Below are positions 31,499-41,783 of a stretch of DNA of 64,000 bases, piece by piece. The DNA is from a virus. Under the pieces are notes generated by a model. It did not search any database, was not told where the DNA came from, and saw only the letters and a program-made list of their open reading frames with translations. A program made the position numbers and the translations under genes. The stretch's first letter is position 1. The number at the start of each line of letters is the position of its first letter. The DNA is taken from positions 28,944-92,943 of IMG/VR virus record IMGVR_UViG_3300043172_000799; one strand, 5' to 3'.

Positions 31499-32107
31499 AT
31501 GGATAAAAGTGTAGTCATTCTTGGAACTGGCATGACACTTTCTAAATTCAATAAAAGTGAACACAATGGCTCTGAAATATGGGCTGTTGGTTCTGCTTTT
31601 AAAGTACTAAAAAATACAGACATTAATATAGATAAATATTTTTGTTTACATAACAATGAAACACTAGAATTTGACGGAGATATCATCGACCAAAATAAAT
31701 ACCCATTGCAATCGATTATTTCAAAATTTAACAGTAAATTCTTCACAAACTCAATATCTTATATGATAGCATTTGCTTTATATAATGATATCAAAAAGAT
31801 ATCAATCTACGGAGTTGATATGGATTCTGAGAGTGAGTACGAATTTGAACGTCCTAGTGTTGCTTATTGGATGGGTTTTGCAAGAGGATTGTCGGTAGAA
31901 GTAGAGATTGCTTCTAACATTGACAGTCCTATTTTTTTGTATGGATTTGAAGATTATAGCCCCTTAGTAAAGAGGCTTACAGATAGAATGAATTGGTCTA
32001 AACAAATGGCTGACAACTACTTAGAAGAAAAAGATGTTCGCAGAGCAGATCAGTTTATAGGACAATACGCTGATAATAAATATTGGCTTAGAGAATTAAG
32101 AGGATAA
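31499..32107 (+). CDS. Rossmann-like phage protein (IYGVDM family)
   Basis: A 202-residue protein. VVILGTGMTL at the N-terminus looks like a nucleotide-binding loop. The middle KKISIYGVDMDSESEYEFER, then PSVAYWMGFARGLSVEVEI, matches a family seen in many phages, with resemblance to DUF115-like sugar-metabolism enzymes. Reaction unknown. It lies between capsid and fibre genes, so modification of a virion protein or sugar is possible. Confidence 0.6.
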   Translation: MDKSVVILGTGMTLSKFNKSEHNGSEIWAVGSAFKVLKNTDINIDKYFCLHNNETLEFDGDIIDQNKYPLQSIISKFNSKFFTNSISYMIAFALYNDIKKISIYGVDMDSESEYEFERPSVAYWMGFARGLSVEVEIASNIDSPIFLYGFEDYSPLVKRLTDRMNWSKQMADNYLEEKDVRRADQFIGQYADNKYWLRELRG

Positions 32108-32176
32108 TAATAGAGAAAACAATAATGATCTACAGGAATAGACCTGACTGTTTCTCATAACCATACGGAGGAAAGT

Positions 32177-32473
32177 ATGTCAGAAACAAACGTAACAACC
32201 CATAATATAGAAAGAATAACATCTCCTTTACAAATTTTACTAACAGAGGGAAGTTCATATCCTTATGACCTATCTTCCAATAGTATAAGTAGAATTTCAA
32301 TATCTAATAATACATCTACTGAAATTACAATAGTATTAACAGATATTAGTACAGTAGAAAGAAGTATAAGATTAACAGCAAATAAGAATTTTGAATCTCC
32401 TGTCACACAGTTGAGTTCAATTAATACCAGTGCAATCACTAGTTTTGATATAGCTCTTTTCGGAGGTGCATAA
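32177..32473 (+). CDS. Small virion-associated protein, paralog 1
   Basis: A 98-residue protein beginning MSETNVTTHNIERI. The start is shared with two larger proteins at 39299 and 40099 (MPETN-x-TT-x-x-IE), so the three form a family flanking the giant fibre. The rest is beta-rich. It could anchor or decorate head or fibre. GGAGG lies 7 bases upstream. Confidence 0.6.
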   Translation: MSETNVTTHNIERITSPLQILLTEGSSYPYDLSSNSISRISISNNTSTEITIVLTDISTVERSIRLTANKNFESPVTQLSSINTSAITSFDIALFGGA

Positions 32474-32474
32474 T

Positions 32475-35400
32475 ATGGGATATTCAGGTGGTGGAGAAGG
32501 AATTGGAATCAAATACATAGATGCTACACACAGACTATCTATTGATCCAGAGACTGGAAATATAATAGCAGAAGAGTTGGTTGATGATATATGGCAACCT
32601 GGGTCGTTTGAAGCTGGTGCTAATTCGTTTTGGCTCAGATATGTTGGTCTTGCAGGTATAGGACATCATTTAGCAACTGAGTTAAAAGATGGGCATTTTC
32701 ATTTTTTTGCTCATTCAGAATTTGATGGGGAATTAACCACTCAGGATACCCAGATAATTTATGCATATAATTATGAGGCAAGGAGAATCTACCAGCCTGA
32801 CGATAGTACTACTTTCACAGGTAAAAATATAGAGTTTACTTTTCCTTCAGATGTTCACGTATTGGCAGAAAATGTTTATTACAAAACAGGTCCGACAGGT
32901 CCAACAACTCCAGTAAAAATTCAAGTATGGAAAGGAAGTGATGATACAGGGTTAAAGGTATTTGATCAAACTTATCCTGCTTCTGATTTTACGGCTGATT
33001 CTGAAATACAGTTAGCATATAACGGGTATGTAGAGTATGATGAGGATCAGACTTATTTTTTAAGATATTCCTGTGATACTGCTTTCTCATTAAAAGCAGA
33101 TGCAACAACATCATATGTATGGTTTGCAGCTGATGTTTCAGATGTCAGAGAAGATAGTATACTGCAAGTAAGATCCTATGAAAGCCGTAGTGATGGTGTT
33201 TATAGCTTTACTTCCGGTGAAGACTGGGCAATAGAGAATAATAAAATATATATATGTAATGCTACAGGAACTCAGACAGGAGATTTTGCAAGCAATTCTG
33301 ACAAATGGGAAACTATTGGTGATTCTCATATTACTTACAATGAAGTAGCAAATTATGCATCATTACCTGACCCTGCTGAACATACATCTAAAATGTATAT
33401 AGTTCTTAATTCAACCGGATTTGACTGGAATAGAAGAAAAGGTTTATATCATTCTGACGGCGTGACATGGACAAGATTATCAAATGTTTCATTTGAGGTG
33501 ACAGACGCAGACGCACTTTTTAGAGATGATCTTGACAATAGTAAAATAGCAAAATTTGAATTATCAGAAATCTCAGCAGATACAACTAGAACTTATAACT
33601 TTCCTGATGTTTCTGGAAGAATATTTGTCGACGGAATGACTGCTGATGTTATGTTGAATGGGGATTTGAATCTTAACAGTGCAGGTAAAATTGTTAATAT
33701 GGTTAATCCCACCCTTGACCAGGATGCTGCAACTAAAAATTATGTGGATTCTCATAGTGTTAATGGAGCATGGACAAGAACAGGAACAGTATTAAGCCCT
33801 ACAAATGCAGGAGACACAGTAGGATTTGGAACAGATGTTAGATGGAATACTAGAGCAAACACCGGTGCAAACTTAGAACTCCAAGACGCAATCCCCGAGT
33901 ATTACAATTCTGAACTAGATCTATGGATACCAACAGGTATTGCAGCAGGTTCAGAGGGTTTATGGATTGGTGATACTCAGATTGTGCCTTACAACGGACT
34001 AACTTCATGGAAAACCAGAACAGGTGAAATAACTCTCCCAGTTCACGTTCACCATGATTTAGACTATATAGGGACTGATCAAAGAGCACATTATAGAACT
34101 GGTATTGATAGACTTACTAATTTTGTTATTCAACCTATTGTTACTGACGAATGGGTTGGGACTTTACTACCTCATTATGGGACTGCATTTATAGGTGGAG
34201 TATTTCACTCATTTACTACTGTTGCAGGTAATACAAAGCCAAATGCAGCAGTTGAATTTTACATATTCACTGGTCATATAACCAAAGCGCAATTCTTCGC
34301 TGATAAAGTAACTAACAGATTACTTAAGACATATATTCCTGCTTCTACTTGGGATTATGAAATAACACCATTTACTATTGAATTTGAAGCTGGGTTAGAA
34401 TTACACATTGGAGAAGAATATACTGCTTTTCTTTATAGTCCTGATGGAGATTTTTCATTTTTAGGGGCACCAGATCCAATATGGAATCCTTGGGAAACAG
34501 AAGAAATATTCCAACCATTTTTTGAAGTAGATGTCACTCGCCAGGAAATTAGATATACTATCGATTATGGCGATGATGAAAATGTTACTGTACCGAGTAA
34601 TCTTTTCTCAACTGCTGGTGATATTGCAGCAATGACTGGAAATCTATTTGCCTTTGGAGAAACTGGAGAATCAACCAATACTATGATTGGTGGCGCAGGT
34701 ATTAATGCTTTAAGTTTAAATCAAAGTATTGGTATAGGTTTTGATGCACTATATAATTCAACAGCACTACAAAATGTAATTAGTATAGGTCATGCATCAG
34801 GTGCAGGATCAAGTGGTGAAGATTGTTTATACTTAGGAAAACAAGCTGGTGAAAATAATACAGTTGACGGTAAACTCTTCATTGCAAATGTTACAGACGT
34901 TTTATTAGAAGGAAGTTTTACTGATAAGTGGCTTAAGGTTCATGGTGAAATTACAACAGAATTTCACGGTGGCTTTGGTCATTATGAAAACTTAGCTTTT
35001 ACATCTGAAGATATAATGCTTGACGATGACGGTGCGTGGAGAAATATAAATTCCGTTTCTTCTACAGAAGGACACACAGCACCAAATGGAGAAGATACTG
35101 CTGTTCAGTATAGTTTCGGTTGGATGGGTCTAGTGGCAAAAGGATACTGGAATGATTTTGAAGAGGCTACTGAATATACGGTTTCAGTTTGGGCGAAATT
35201 TATCAGTGGTGATGGTGCAGTTTTTAGAGTAAATTTAGGTGGTGATGGAATAAGTGGGCCAAGTATAACAACAACTTCTGAATGGGTTCGTTATGAAATG
35301 CCTCTTACCTCTGGGACAGCCAATGGTGAATTACACCTCTGGAAGATGACTAGTACCGGAATTATTCAATTTTGGGGATGGCAGATTAATACAGGTAATA

Positions 35401-38400
35401 TAGCACTACCTTATATTAAAACACATAGAAATCCAACTGAATTAAACTATGGTAGTTGGACAAATGGTTATTTACCTGATACAAATATTCACGGTAATTT
35501 GACTTTAGGTGTTGATACTTATGATCTCGATAGAAACAAATTAAATATCATAACTGATGCTGGCAATAATTTAGCTCAGCCTCTTAGATTGATTACTAAT
35601 GCTTCTGGAGCCGGAGCTGCTACTGGAATAATCTTTCAAACAACTTCTCTTATACACCTATATGGAAAGGGTGGTATATTCTTTGAATCAGATGGTTCTG
35701 GTTATGGTCAAGGAAGTCTGCATCTTTGTAATGCTGGTAGTGGGACTGCTGATGTCACCATTGCTCATTCTGCAATAAAAATTGATAGCTCTCGTAGAGT
35801 TGGTGTTGGAATGAATTATGCTGATGTTCCAAAAGCTAATCTTCATCTTGTAGCTAGTAATGCTACCTCTGCTTTTGATACAATAGCCAATGATCGAGGT
35901 ATGATCATTACCGGCAAAGAGGGATACACCAGATTGTACTTTGAGTCAGCGAATGCCGCAACTAATCTTGGGACTTTTGTTATTGATAATAATTATGGAC
36001 AATTAAGATTCGGTTCATTGAATGATGGAGCACTGACAGACAGACAAGCTCATTTTATTGTTCTGGATAGTGCTACTGGATTCATTGGGATAGGACATAA
36101 AGATCCTCTAGCTCGATTAGATGTTAGTGGTGATGCAATTGTAAGTACAGAATTGACTGTTGGAAAATATGCCACAACCGCTGGTAAAATTACAATACTG
36201 GACAGTGGCAGTAAAACAGAACCACCTGAGATATTTTCAGACGCTCTTGGGAATTTAACACTTAAAGCTACTGCAAATACAGCCAATATTATAATGAATA
36301 TTGATGGATTCCAAGGATACTTTGTAGTCCAAGACCAAACTGATACTAACTTAATGACAGTTAGACACACTACAGGCAATACATGGATTAAGGGTACTAC
36401 TACTTTGGGTGGGAGTTTAATCTTAGAAGATCCATCAGTTACTTTTGATAGTACCCTTGTATTTAATGATGGTACAAGAGATAGATTATCTTTACAGTCA
36501 ACCATAGCTATAATTAGTTCTGCTAATGGGTATTCAAGTTTCCAGATATTTGATTCATCAATGAAAATGGTTCAGGATTCAATAGCCAGAATAGGTGTTG
36601 ATGGTGAATCATCATATTTAAGGTCACATAATGAAAATAACTTATTAGTTGTTGATAACACAAATACAACTATTACGGGCCCTTTTAATGTAAATGGAAA
36701 TACAGTTATAATGGGTGATGTGACTGTAGATGGTGAATTGTATCATCGGGGTGGACCTAAAGGTGCAACTGGAATATTACAAAACTATGTAGAATTTTCA
36801 CATGAATATGTTGACCCAGGAAATTTCAATCTCTCTACTACATGGTGGTGGCATAATGAAGCTGAGAATACTATAACATCTGTAACTGAAGCTGCACCTG
36901 ATTTATCAGATAGTGCAACCAGAATAGATATTGGTGATGGCGGATTTTATGATGATATAGTAATCCTTAGAGGATTTAAAAACACTAATCCATTGGCTAA
37001 TGATACTACATATACAGTCAGTATGTGGGTTAGACTAGAAAGTGGTGATGGTGACTTTTTAATAGCTGCTACTACTAACAGTGAAATAAGGATTGCAACA
37101 TCTGAATGGAAAAGATATTGGTATACGTTTACTACTGATTCAAGTGTGGAGCATTTGGTTGAGATACATAAGAAAACAGCTTTAGGTACTTTTGATATTT
37201 GGGGTTGGCAAGTAGTTGACGGAGAAAATTTAACTCAATTCGTACCAGGTTTTGGTGATCCAAGTCTATATCTGAGTCCTGATTGGGGAGCATCAGTTAA
37301 TGGCGAGTTTGTAGTTAATAATGCATTTAGAGATGTTTTTAAAGTGCAGTCAACAGGAGGAAGATTTAATTTTTTCAATAGTAAAAGTGGTCAATCTACT
37401 GAGCCTGGAGGATTATGGATTCACAATGTTACGAGTGGAGATGCATCTCTTTCATTTTCCGCAGGATTAGCAGATAGATGGACGATATATCAAGATGCAA
37501 GCCAACAATACCGTTTTAGATTTTATAATTCCGCTATTGATGAGTCCGTTTTAGCTATAACAACTGTAGGAGACCTTGAACTTAATATAGCTGATGCTAA
37601 AATTAAATCTTCCGACGGCACCGGTTACTTTCAATTTGGTTATGGTGGTGATATCCTTTGGAGGGATGTTGACAATTCAGTTGATAGGTTTGAAGTAAAT
37701 AATACAAATACACATTTACGTTCTCCTGATGGGGATAATGATATTGCTGTTAATAATATTGGTGTTGCCATAGGTATTAATTCAACTTCTGGTAATTTCT
37801 TAGTACATGATGAATCTGCTGTTGAATTATTCAATATAGACAAAGATGGTAATACAAGATTTACAGGGAATTCAGTTATTAATAGTCCAACGACTACTGG
37901 TCTTGCGCTTAATATCCAAGCTAATGATTTAATAACTGGAATGGCTCTCAGTGTTGCAAGTAATTCTGCTGATACTTCAACTAGAAATTTAGTTCGTATT
38001 CTAAATGATAATGCTTTGGCCACTGGAACGACAGCTTTATCGATTCAGCAAGATAGTACCGGCCTTGCTTTGGAAGTAATTGGAAGTGCGAAATTTGATA
38101 CGGACACTTTATTTGTTGATTCAGTAAATCACAGACTAGGAGTCAATAATTTATCGCCTAATGTTGACTTGGATATCAATGGGAATGCCGAAGTTCATGG
38201 TTCGAATCCGACCAATACATGCTTTTTGGTTCAAAATAGTAATTTAACGACAGGTATTTTATCCTACTTTTACAGTGATTCAACCAGTTCAGAAGAAAGA
38301 GAATTAGTAAGGATTCGCAACACCAGTGGTGCAGCGGATATGACCACTTGCTTTGCACTTCATCAAGATGCAAATCACATAGGATTACATGCACATCTTC

Positions 38401-38948
38401 ATGGAGTCACTACGGGCGTCGGTATGCAATATGATGCAGATTATTTAACAACAGGTACTTTAGCCAATTTTCATAGCAATTCATCGAGTGCACAAGTAAG
38501 GTCATTAGTAAAGATTAAAAATGATCATATTTCAGCTACAGGCACTTATTGTTTAACATTGCAAAATGATGCCAGTGCAATGGGACTTCATGCAGATGGA
38601 TGTGGTATTAAGATTAGTGGCGGTGGAGCTTTTCATATTGAAGATGGAAATGTGCTGCTTAATGGTGACGATGCAGATCTTATCCTTAATGGTGGAGCAG
38701 ATATGACAGTGGATGGTAATTTATCTATTGTAACCTTAAAAAACGGTGCAAGTATACATATTCAAGATGATGGAGTTATTCTTATGACCACTGGTACCTT
38801 TGCATGGTCAGGTGCTGGAGAATTTATCCCACCACAATTGTCACAAACAACAATTGATGCGATGGCAAAGACAAAAGGGATGATGTGGTACAATACAACA
38901 TTCGATAAACATCAAGGATATGACGGCACAATCAGAAACTTTTATTAA
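32475..38948 (+). CDS. Giant fibre-like protein
   Basis: A 2157-residue beta-rich protein. It includes GPTGPTTP collagen-like text near residue 140. Two copies of a carbohydrate-binding-like jelly-roll are recognisable by TYTVSMWVRLESGDGD / TEYTVSVWAKFISGDGA, a W-x-R-Y step, and F-x-I-WGWQ-V. The C-terminal third carries repeated shaft-like units (TTGLALNIQANDLITGMALS). It ends QTTIDAMAKTKGMMWYNTT, a typical fibre end. Its place among head genes is unusual. I start it after GGAGGT, at the ATG overlapping nothing. Confidence 0.75.
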   Translation: MGYSGGGEGIGIKYIDATHRLSIDPETGNIIAEELVDDIWQPGSFEAGANSFWLRYVGLAGIGHHLATELKDGHFHFFAHSEFDGELTTQDTQIIYAYNYEARRIYQPDDSTTFTGKNIEFTFPSDVHVLAENVYYKTGPTGPTTPVKIQVWKGSDDTGLKVFDQTYPASDFTADSEIQLAYNGYVEYDEDQTYFLRYSCDTAFSLKADATTSYVWFAADVSDVREDSILQVRSYESRSDGVYSFTSGEDWAIENNKIYICNATGTQTGDFASNSDKWETIGDSHITYNEVANYASLPDPAEHTSKMYIVLNSTGFDWNRRKGLYHSDGVTWTRLSNVSFEVTDADALFRDDLDNSKIAKFELSEISADTTRTYNFPDVSGRIFVDGMTADVMLNGDLNLNSAGKIVNMVNPTLDQDAATKNYVDSHSVNGAWTRTGTVLSPTNAGDTVGFGTDVRWNTRANTGANLELQDAIPEYYNSELDLWIPTGIAAGSEGLWIGDTQIVPYNGLTSWKTRTGEITLPVHVHHDLDYIGTDQRAHYRTGIDRLTNFVIQPIVTDEWVGTLLPHYGTAFIGGVFHSFTTVAGNTKPNAAVEFYIFTGHITKAQFFADKVTNRLLKTYIPASTWDYEITPFTIEFEAGLELHIGEEYTAFLYSPDGDFSFLGAPDPIWNPWETEEIFQPFFEVDVTRQEIRYTIDYGDDENVTVPSNLFSTAGDIAAMTGNLFAFGETGESTNTMIGGAGINALSLNQSIGIGFDALYNSTALQNVISIGHASGAGSSGEDCLYLGKQAGENNTVDGKLFIANVTDVLLEGSFTDKWLKVHGEITTEFHGGFGHYENLAFTSEDIMLDDDGAWRNINSVSSTEGHTAPNGEDTAVQYSFGWMGLVAKGYWNDFEEATEYTVSVWAKFISGDGAVFRVNLGGDGISGPSITTTSEWVRYEMPLTSGTANGELHLWKMTSTGIIQFWGWQINTGNIALPYIKTHRNPTELNYGSWTNGYLPDTNIHGNLTLGVDTYDLDRNKLNIITDAGNNLAQPLRLITNASGAGAATGIIFQTTSLIHLYGKGGIFFESDGSGYGQGSLHLCNAGSGTADVTIAHSAIKIDSSRRVGVGMNYADVPKANLHLVASNATSAFDTIANDRGMIITGKEGYTRLYFESANAATNLGTFVIDNNYGQLRFGSLNDGALTDRQAHFIVLDSATGFIGIGHKDPLARLDVSGDAIVSTELTVGKYATTAGKITILDSGSKTEPPEIFSDALGNLTLKATANTANIIMNIDGFQGYFVVQDQTDTNLMTVRHTTGNTWIKGTTTLGGSLILEDPSVTFDSTLVFNDGTRDRLSLQSTIAIISSANGYSSFQIFDSSMKMVQDSIARIGVDGESSYLRSHNENNLLVVDNTNTTITGPFNVNGNTVIMGDVTVDGELYHRGGPKGATGILQNYVEFSHEYVDPGNFNLSTTWWWHNEAENTITSVTEAAPDLSDSATRIDIGDGGFYDDIVILRGFKNTNPLANDTTYTVSMWVRLESGDGDFLIAATTNSEIRIATSEWKRYWYTFTTDSSVEHLVEIHKKTALGTFDIWGWQVVDGENLTQFVPGFGDPSLYLSPDWGASVNGEFVVNNAFRDVFKVQSTGGRFNFFNSKSGQSTEPGGLWIHNVTSGDASLSFSAGLADRWTIYQDASQQYRFRFYNSAIDESVLAITTVGDLELNIADAKIKSSDGTGYFQFGYGGDILWRDVDNSVDRFEVNNTNTHLRSPDGDNDIAVNNIGVAIGINSTSGNFLVHDESAVELFNIDKDGNTRFTGNSVINSPTTTGLALNIQANDLITGMALSVASNSADTSTRNLVRILNDNALATGTTALSIQQDSTGLALEVIGSAKFDTDTLFVDSVNHRLGVNNLSPNVDLDINGNAEVHGSNPTNTCFLVQNSNLTTGILSYFYSDSTSSEERELVRIRNTSGAADMTTCFALHQDANHIGLHAHLHGVTTGVGMQYDADYLTTGTLANFHSNSSSAQVRSLVKIKNDHISATGTYCLTLQNDASAMGLHADGCGIKISGGGAFHIEDGNVLLNGDDADLILNGGADMTVDGNLSIVTLKNGASIHIQDDGVILMTTGTFAWSGAGEFIPPQLSQTTIDAMAKTKGMMWYNTTFDKHQGYDGTIRNFY

Positions 38949-38959
38949 CAGGAGAAAAA

Positions 38960-39241
38960 ATGAAATTAAATGTGAACTTTGAGATTTTTGATCTAAATGA
39001 CAAGGCAGTACCGGAAAAGGCAAGCAGGTTTATAGCAGAAATGCTGCTGGAACATAAAGGTGATTCGTTAAAACTATATGAACTCGCAATCAAAATCAAC
39101 AAAAATGAATCAATTGAAATAGATACAACAGATTTAAAACTTATTGAAGATGCCGTAAAAGGGAATCCAAAATATACGAATCTTGTAAAGGGTGCTATTT
39201 TAAAAGAGATAGAATCTCAGAAATTTTTATCAAATAAATAA
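38960..39241 (+). CDS. Hypothetical protein after the fibre
   Basis: A 93-residue helical protein, 12 bases after the giant fibre, with AGGAG before the ATG. The text KLNVNFEIFDLNDKAVPEKASRF resembles small phage proteins that accompany fibres (possible chaperone). This is inference from position. Confidence 0.6.
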   Translation: MKLNVNFEIFDLNDKAVPEKASRFIAEMLLEHKGDSLKLYELAIKINKNESIEIDTTDLKLIEDAVKGNPKYTNLVKGAILKEIESQKFLSNK

Positions 39242-39298
39242 TAAACATCATGGCTATGTTTTAAGGAACCAACATGGGATTTAAGGAGGCAAACTATT

Positions 39299-40087
39299 AT
39301 GCCAGAAACAAATAGTACTACGCAGAAGATTGAAAACATATTAGCAATATTATCAGGAACATCGTCCGCTTCAGAAGTATTTGTTAATAAATTTGGAGAG
39401 AATATAGATATAGATACTGCTGATACCGCAGGAGCATTGACACAAGTTATTTGGCCTATTAAACGTACTGTACAGGATTACCCATTTCTGGATGCTCCAA
39501 TAGCATTAACTATACAATCAGATAGTGCAAGTGATACATCATTATCAGGTGTAGGAGCACAAACAGTATTTGTGTATTACCATGATTTAAATGGGGAGGC
39601 ACAAGTTGAAACAATATCATTGTTAGGAGTAACTGAAATTACATTACCTACAAATTCGTATGGTGTGTTTAGAATAGAGGTAGATGAATCTGGATCATCA
39701 AATACAAATGTAGGAACTATTACTGTTGAGAATGGTGGTACAATATATGCTGTGATTTTACCAGGAGAAGGGCAAACACAAATTGCTGTACAGAGAATAC
39801 CCAATGGTATAGTAAGTGCTACAGTAAAATATGCCAGAACAACATATGCCAGAACAGGAAATAATAATCTAGCAACTTTGCGATTAAAAGTAAGAAAAGC
39901 TAATGGAACAAAATTAACAAAATTAAATGTAAATCTTGTATCAACTGGATTGGTAGATTTTGAAAGATATTATCAAGTTGGAGGAATTGTATTAGAAGCA
40001 GGAGACTGGGTTTACTGGGAATGCACAAGTGTGGATACTAACGATACACCTCTTGCTGGATATTTTGATATTATAGAAAATATGTAG
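39299..40087 (+). CDS. Virion-associated beta-rich protein, paralog 2
   Basis: A 262-residue protein starting MPETNSTTQKIENI. It is Thr/Ser/Ile rich with strand-like alternation throughout (SLLGVTEITLPTNSYGVFRI), as in fibre or decoration proteins. AGGAGG precedes the ATG. Function unknown; probably part of the particle. Confidence 0.6.
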   Translation: MPETNSTTQKIENILAILSGTSSASEVFVNKFGENIDIDTADTAGALTQVIWPIKRTVQDYPFLDAPIALTIQSDSASDTSLSGVGAQTVFVYYHDLNGEAQVETISLLGVTEITLPTNSYGVFRIEVDESGSSNTNVGTITVENGGTIYAVILPGEGQTQIAVQRIPNGIVSATVKYARTTYARTGNNNLATLRLKVRKANGTKLTKLNVNLVSTGLVDFERYYQVGGIVLEAGDWVYWECTSVDTNDTPLAGYFDIIENM

Positions 40088-40098
40088 AGGGGAACATT

Positions 40099-40656
40099 AT
40101 GCCAGAAACCAATGTAACAACAAATAATATAGAGAAATTAGCAACTCTATCTGGGGATTCTCCTATAGGAATAACTACAATATCTATACAAGAGAGTGCT
40201 TTTATAAATGGAAGGGCATTTACCCATTCTGATTATACACTAGGTGTTTTAGCGGATAATGTAACTAATTATTTATTTGATCCAACAGCTTGTACATGTG
40301 ATCAGATAGTAGCAGAAGTACCTATATTTAATGCCACATCAGGTCCGGTTACAATAGAATTTTTTGCAGGAACAATAGTTTCAGCTAATGGTACAGAATT
40401 AGACTCTTTTAATAGACGTTCAGGTGGAGATATTCCAGAAGCAAAACTATATATTGGACCAACAATAACTTTTGATGGGGCAAGATTTAGTGGAATAATA
40501 CTTACTGCAACAGAGGCAGCTCAAGGGGATACAGGAGCAGTCACAGTTAGTGGATTACCATTTGAAGTTAGTAAGTCAATTAAAATATTGATTAGAGTAA
40601 CAAATGCAAACGGTGTAAATAATATTGGTAGGCGTTTTGATTGGGTGGAAGCATAA
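40099..40656 (+). CDS. Virion-associated beta-rich protein, paralog 3
   Basis: A 185-residue protein starting MPETNVTTNNIEKL, closest to paralog 1 in its first 14 residues. The remaining region is beta-rich (CDQIVAEVPIFNATSGPVTI). It follows paralog 2 after 11 bases. Function unknown. Confidence 0.6.
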   Translation: MPETNVTTNNIEKLATLSGDSPIGITTISIQESAFINGRAFTHSDYTLGVLADNVTNYLFDPTACTCDQIVAEVPIFNATSGPVTIEFFAGTIVSANGTELDSFNRRSGGDIPEAKLYIGPTITFDGARFSGIILTATEAAQGDTGAVTVSGLPFEVSKSIKILIRVTNANGVNNIGRRFDWVEA

Positions 40657-40708
40657 TATACAGAATAGAATAAAATAAAATTAATACAAAAAATTACAGG
40701 AGATATTA

Positions 40709-41020
40709 ATGGAAGAAAATTACTTGGATTTATGTGCAGAATTGGCAACGAGATTCGAAGAGGATCTGAAAGCTCTTATGAATAAAGAAGTGGCTGAAAT
40801 GGAATTCTTAAATCAGAAAGATTTTAAAAAATGTGAGGATAGGGCAGATAAGTTTTTAAAACTTGCAACAAAAAGAGTTTCTAAAATTTTAGCATTAGGT
40901 ATTGCTAAACACAGAGAAGATAAGCATGGAGAAGATACTTTGGAAGAGCAGGCATCACTAATGGCTGGATTGGAGCCGGATGATGTAGAAGTGGGAGTTA
41001 TGGGATGGTGGAGTCAGTAG
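40709..41020 (+). CDS. Hypothetical helical protein
   Basis: A 103-residue charged, helical protein of unknown function, with its end overlapping the next gene by 16 bases. AGGAGAT precedes the ATG. Confidence 0.6.
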   Translation: MEENYLDLCAELATRFEEDLKALMNKEVAEMEFLNQKDFKKCEDRADKFLKLATKRVSKILALGIAKHREDKHGEDTLEEQASLMAGLEPDDVEVGVMGWWSQ

Positions 41021-41445
41021 ACAAGGCACGATATGTTTTACTTATATCAAGTATTTTGGTTATGTTTCTAAATTTATTTGATTCAATTAATCAGGGAGTA
41101 CCTTTTTCTCACTACATATTCTATGTATTGAGTTTATTGGTCTTATGCATTGTTCTTATGTTTATCCATAAGAACTTTGTAGTAGCAATAGTATTAGCCC
41201 TTATGGGGCTTTTAACTATGATAGATACTGCAACCCCAAATTATTTATCTGGTGGTATAGTATTTTTTATATTTTCAATGAATATTTTTAAAAGTAATAT
41301 TTTTTCATTTTTTATATATTTTCTAACTATGTTAATAGTTATTGGTTCACATGTATTTAATGCAATATCCCCTGCTGATGCTATCAATGTTTTAATTGCA
41401 TATGCTGTGATTTATTTACTAAATCATTTTCTAGCTGATCAATAG
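41005..41445 (+). CDS. Membrane protein with about four spans
   Basis: A 146-residue protein; after a short N-terminus, about four hydrophobic segments follow (YVLLISSILVMFLNLF; YIFYVLSLLVLCIVLMF; VAIVLALMGLLTM; FSFFIYFLTMLIVIG). No family recognised. Membrane proteins in a head cluster are unusual; a holin or exclusion role is possible but unproven. Confidence 0.6.
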   Translation: MVESVDKARYVLLISSILVMFLNLFDSINQGVPFSHYIFYVLSLLVLCIVLMFIHKNFVVAIVLALMGLLTMIDTATPNYLSGGIVFFIFSMNIFKSNIFSFFIYFLTMLIVIGSHVFNAISPADAINVLIAYAVIYLLNHFLADQ

Positions 41446-41455
41446 AGGAGGCTAT

Positions 41456-41770
41456 ATGAATAAATTGGGGGAAGTTTTGCTAAATGAACAAACACGCGTA
41501 ACTATAAGTATAGCCACTCTTTTAATAGTTATTGGATTTTCTATAACAGCCACATTTACCTTTACCACTTGGAAAACAAAATTTGAATCCCAATTGGAAT
41601 ATGTAGATACACAACTTGTTGAAGAAATAACAGAACGAAAACTAGCAGATGAGGAACTTATGGATGAGTATAAAGAAACCAAATCTCTTTTGATTGGAAC
41701 ACAAACAAATTTGGTAGAGATACAAACAGATCTTAAATGGATAAAAAGCTTTTTAATGAATAATGAATAA
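41456..41770 (+). CDS. Single-span membrane protein with coiled coil
   Basis: A 104-residue protein with one hydrophobic segment near the N-terminus (VTISIATLLIVIGFSITATF) followed by a long coiled coil. The shape resembles small holin-associated or XhlA-like proteins. GAGGAGG precedes the ATG. It may work with the membrane protein just before it. Confidence 0.55.
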   Translation: MNKLGEVLLNEQTRVTISIATLLIVIGFSITATFTFTTWKTKFESQLEYVDTQLVEEITERKLADEELMDEYKETKSLLIGTQTNLVEIQTDLKWIKSFLMNNE

Positions 41771-41783
41771 TGAGGAATAGAAG

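Noticed and set aside
36050-36505. Long minus-strand open frames inside the giant fibre and tape measure genes
   Set aside because: They are shadows of strongly supported plus-strand genes and lack ribosome sites and recognisable domains.
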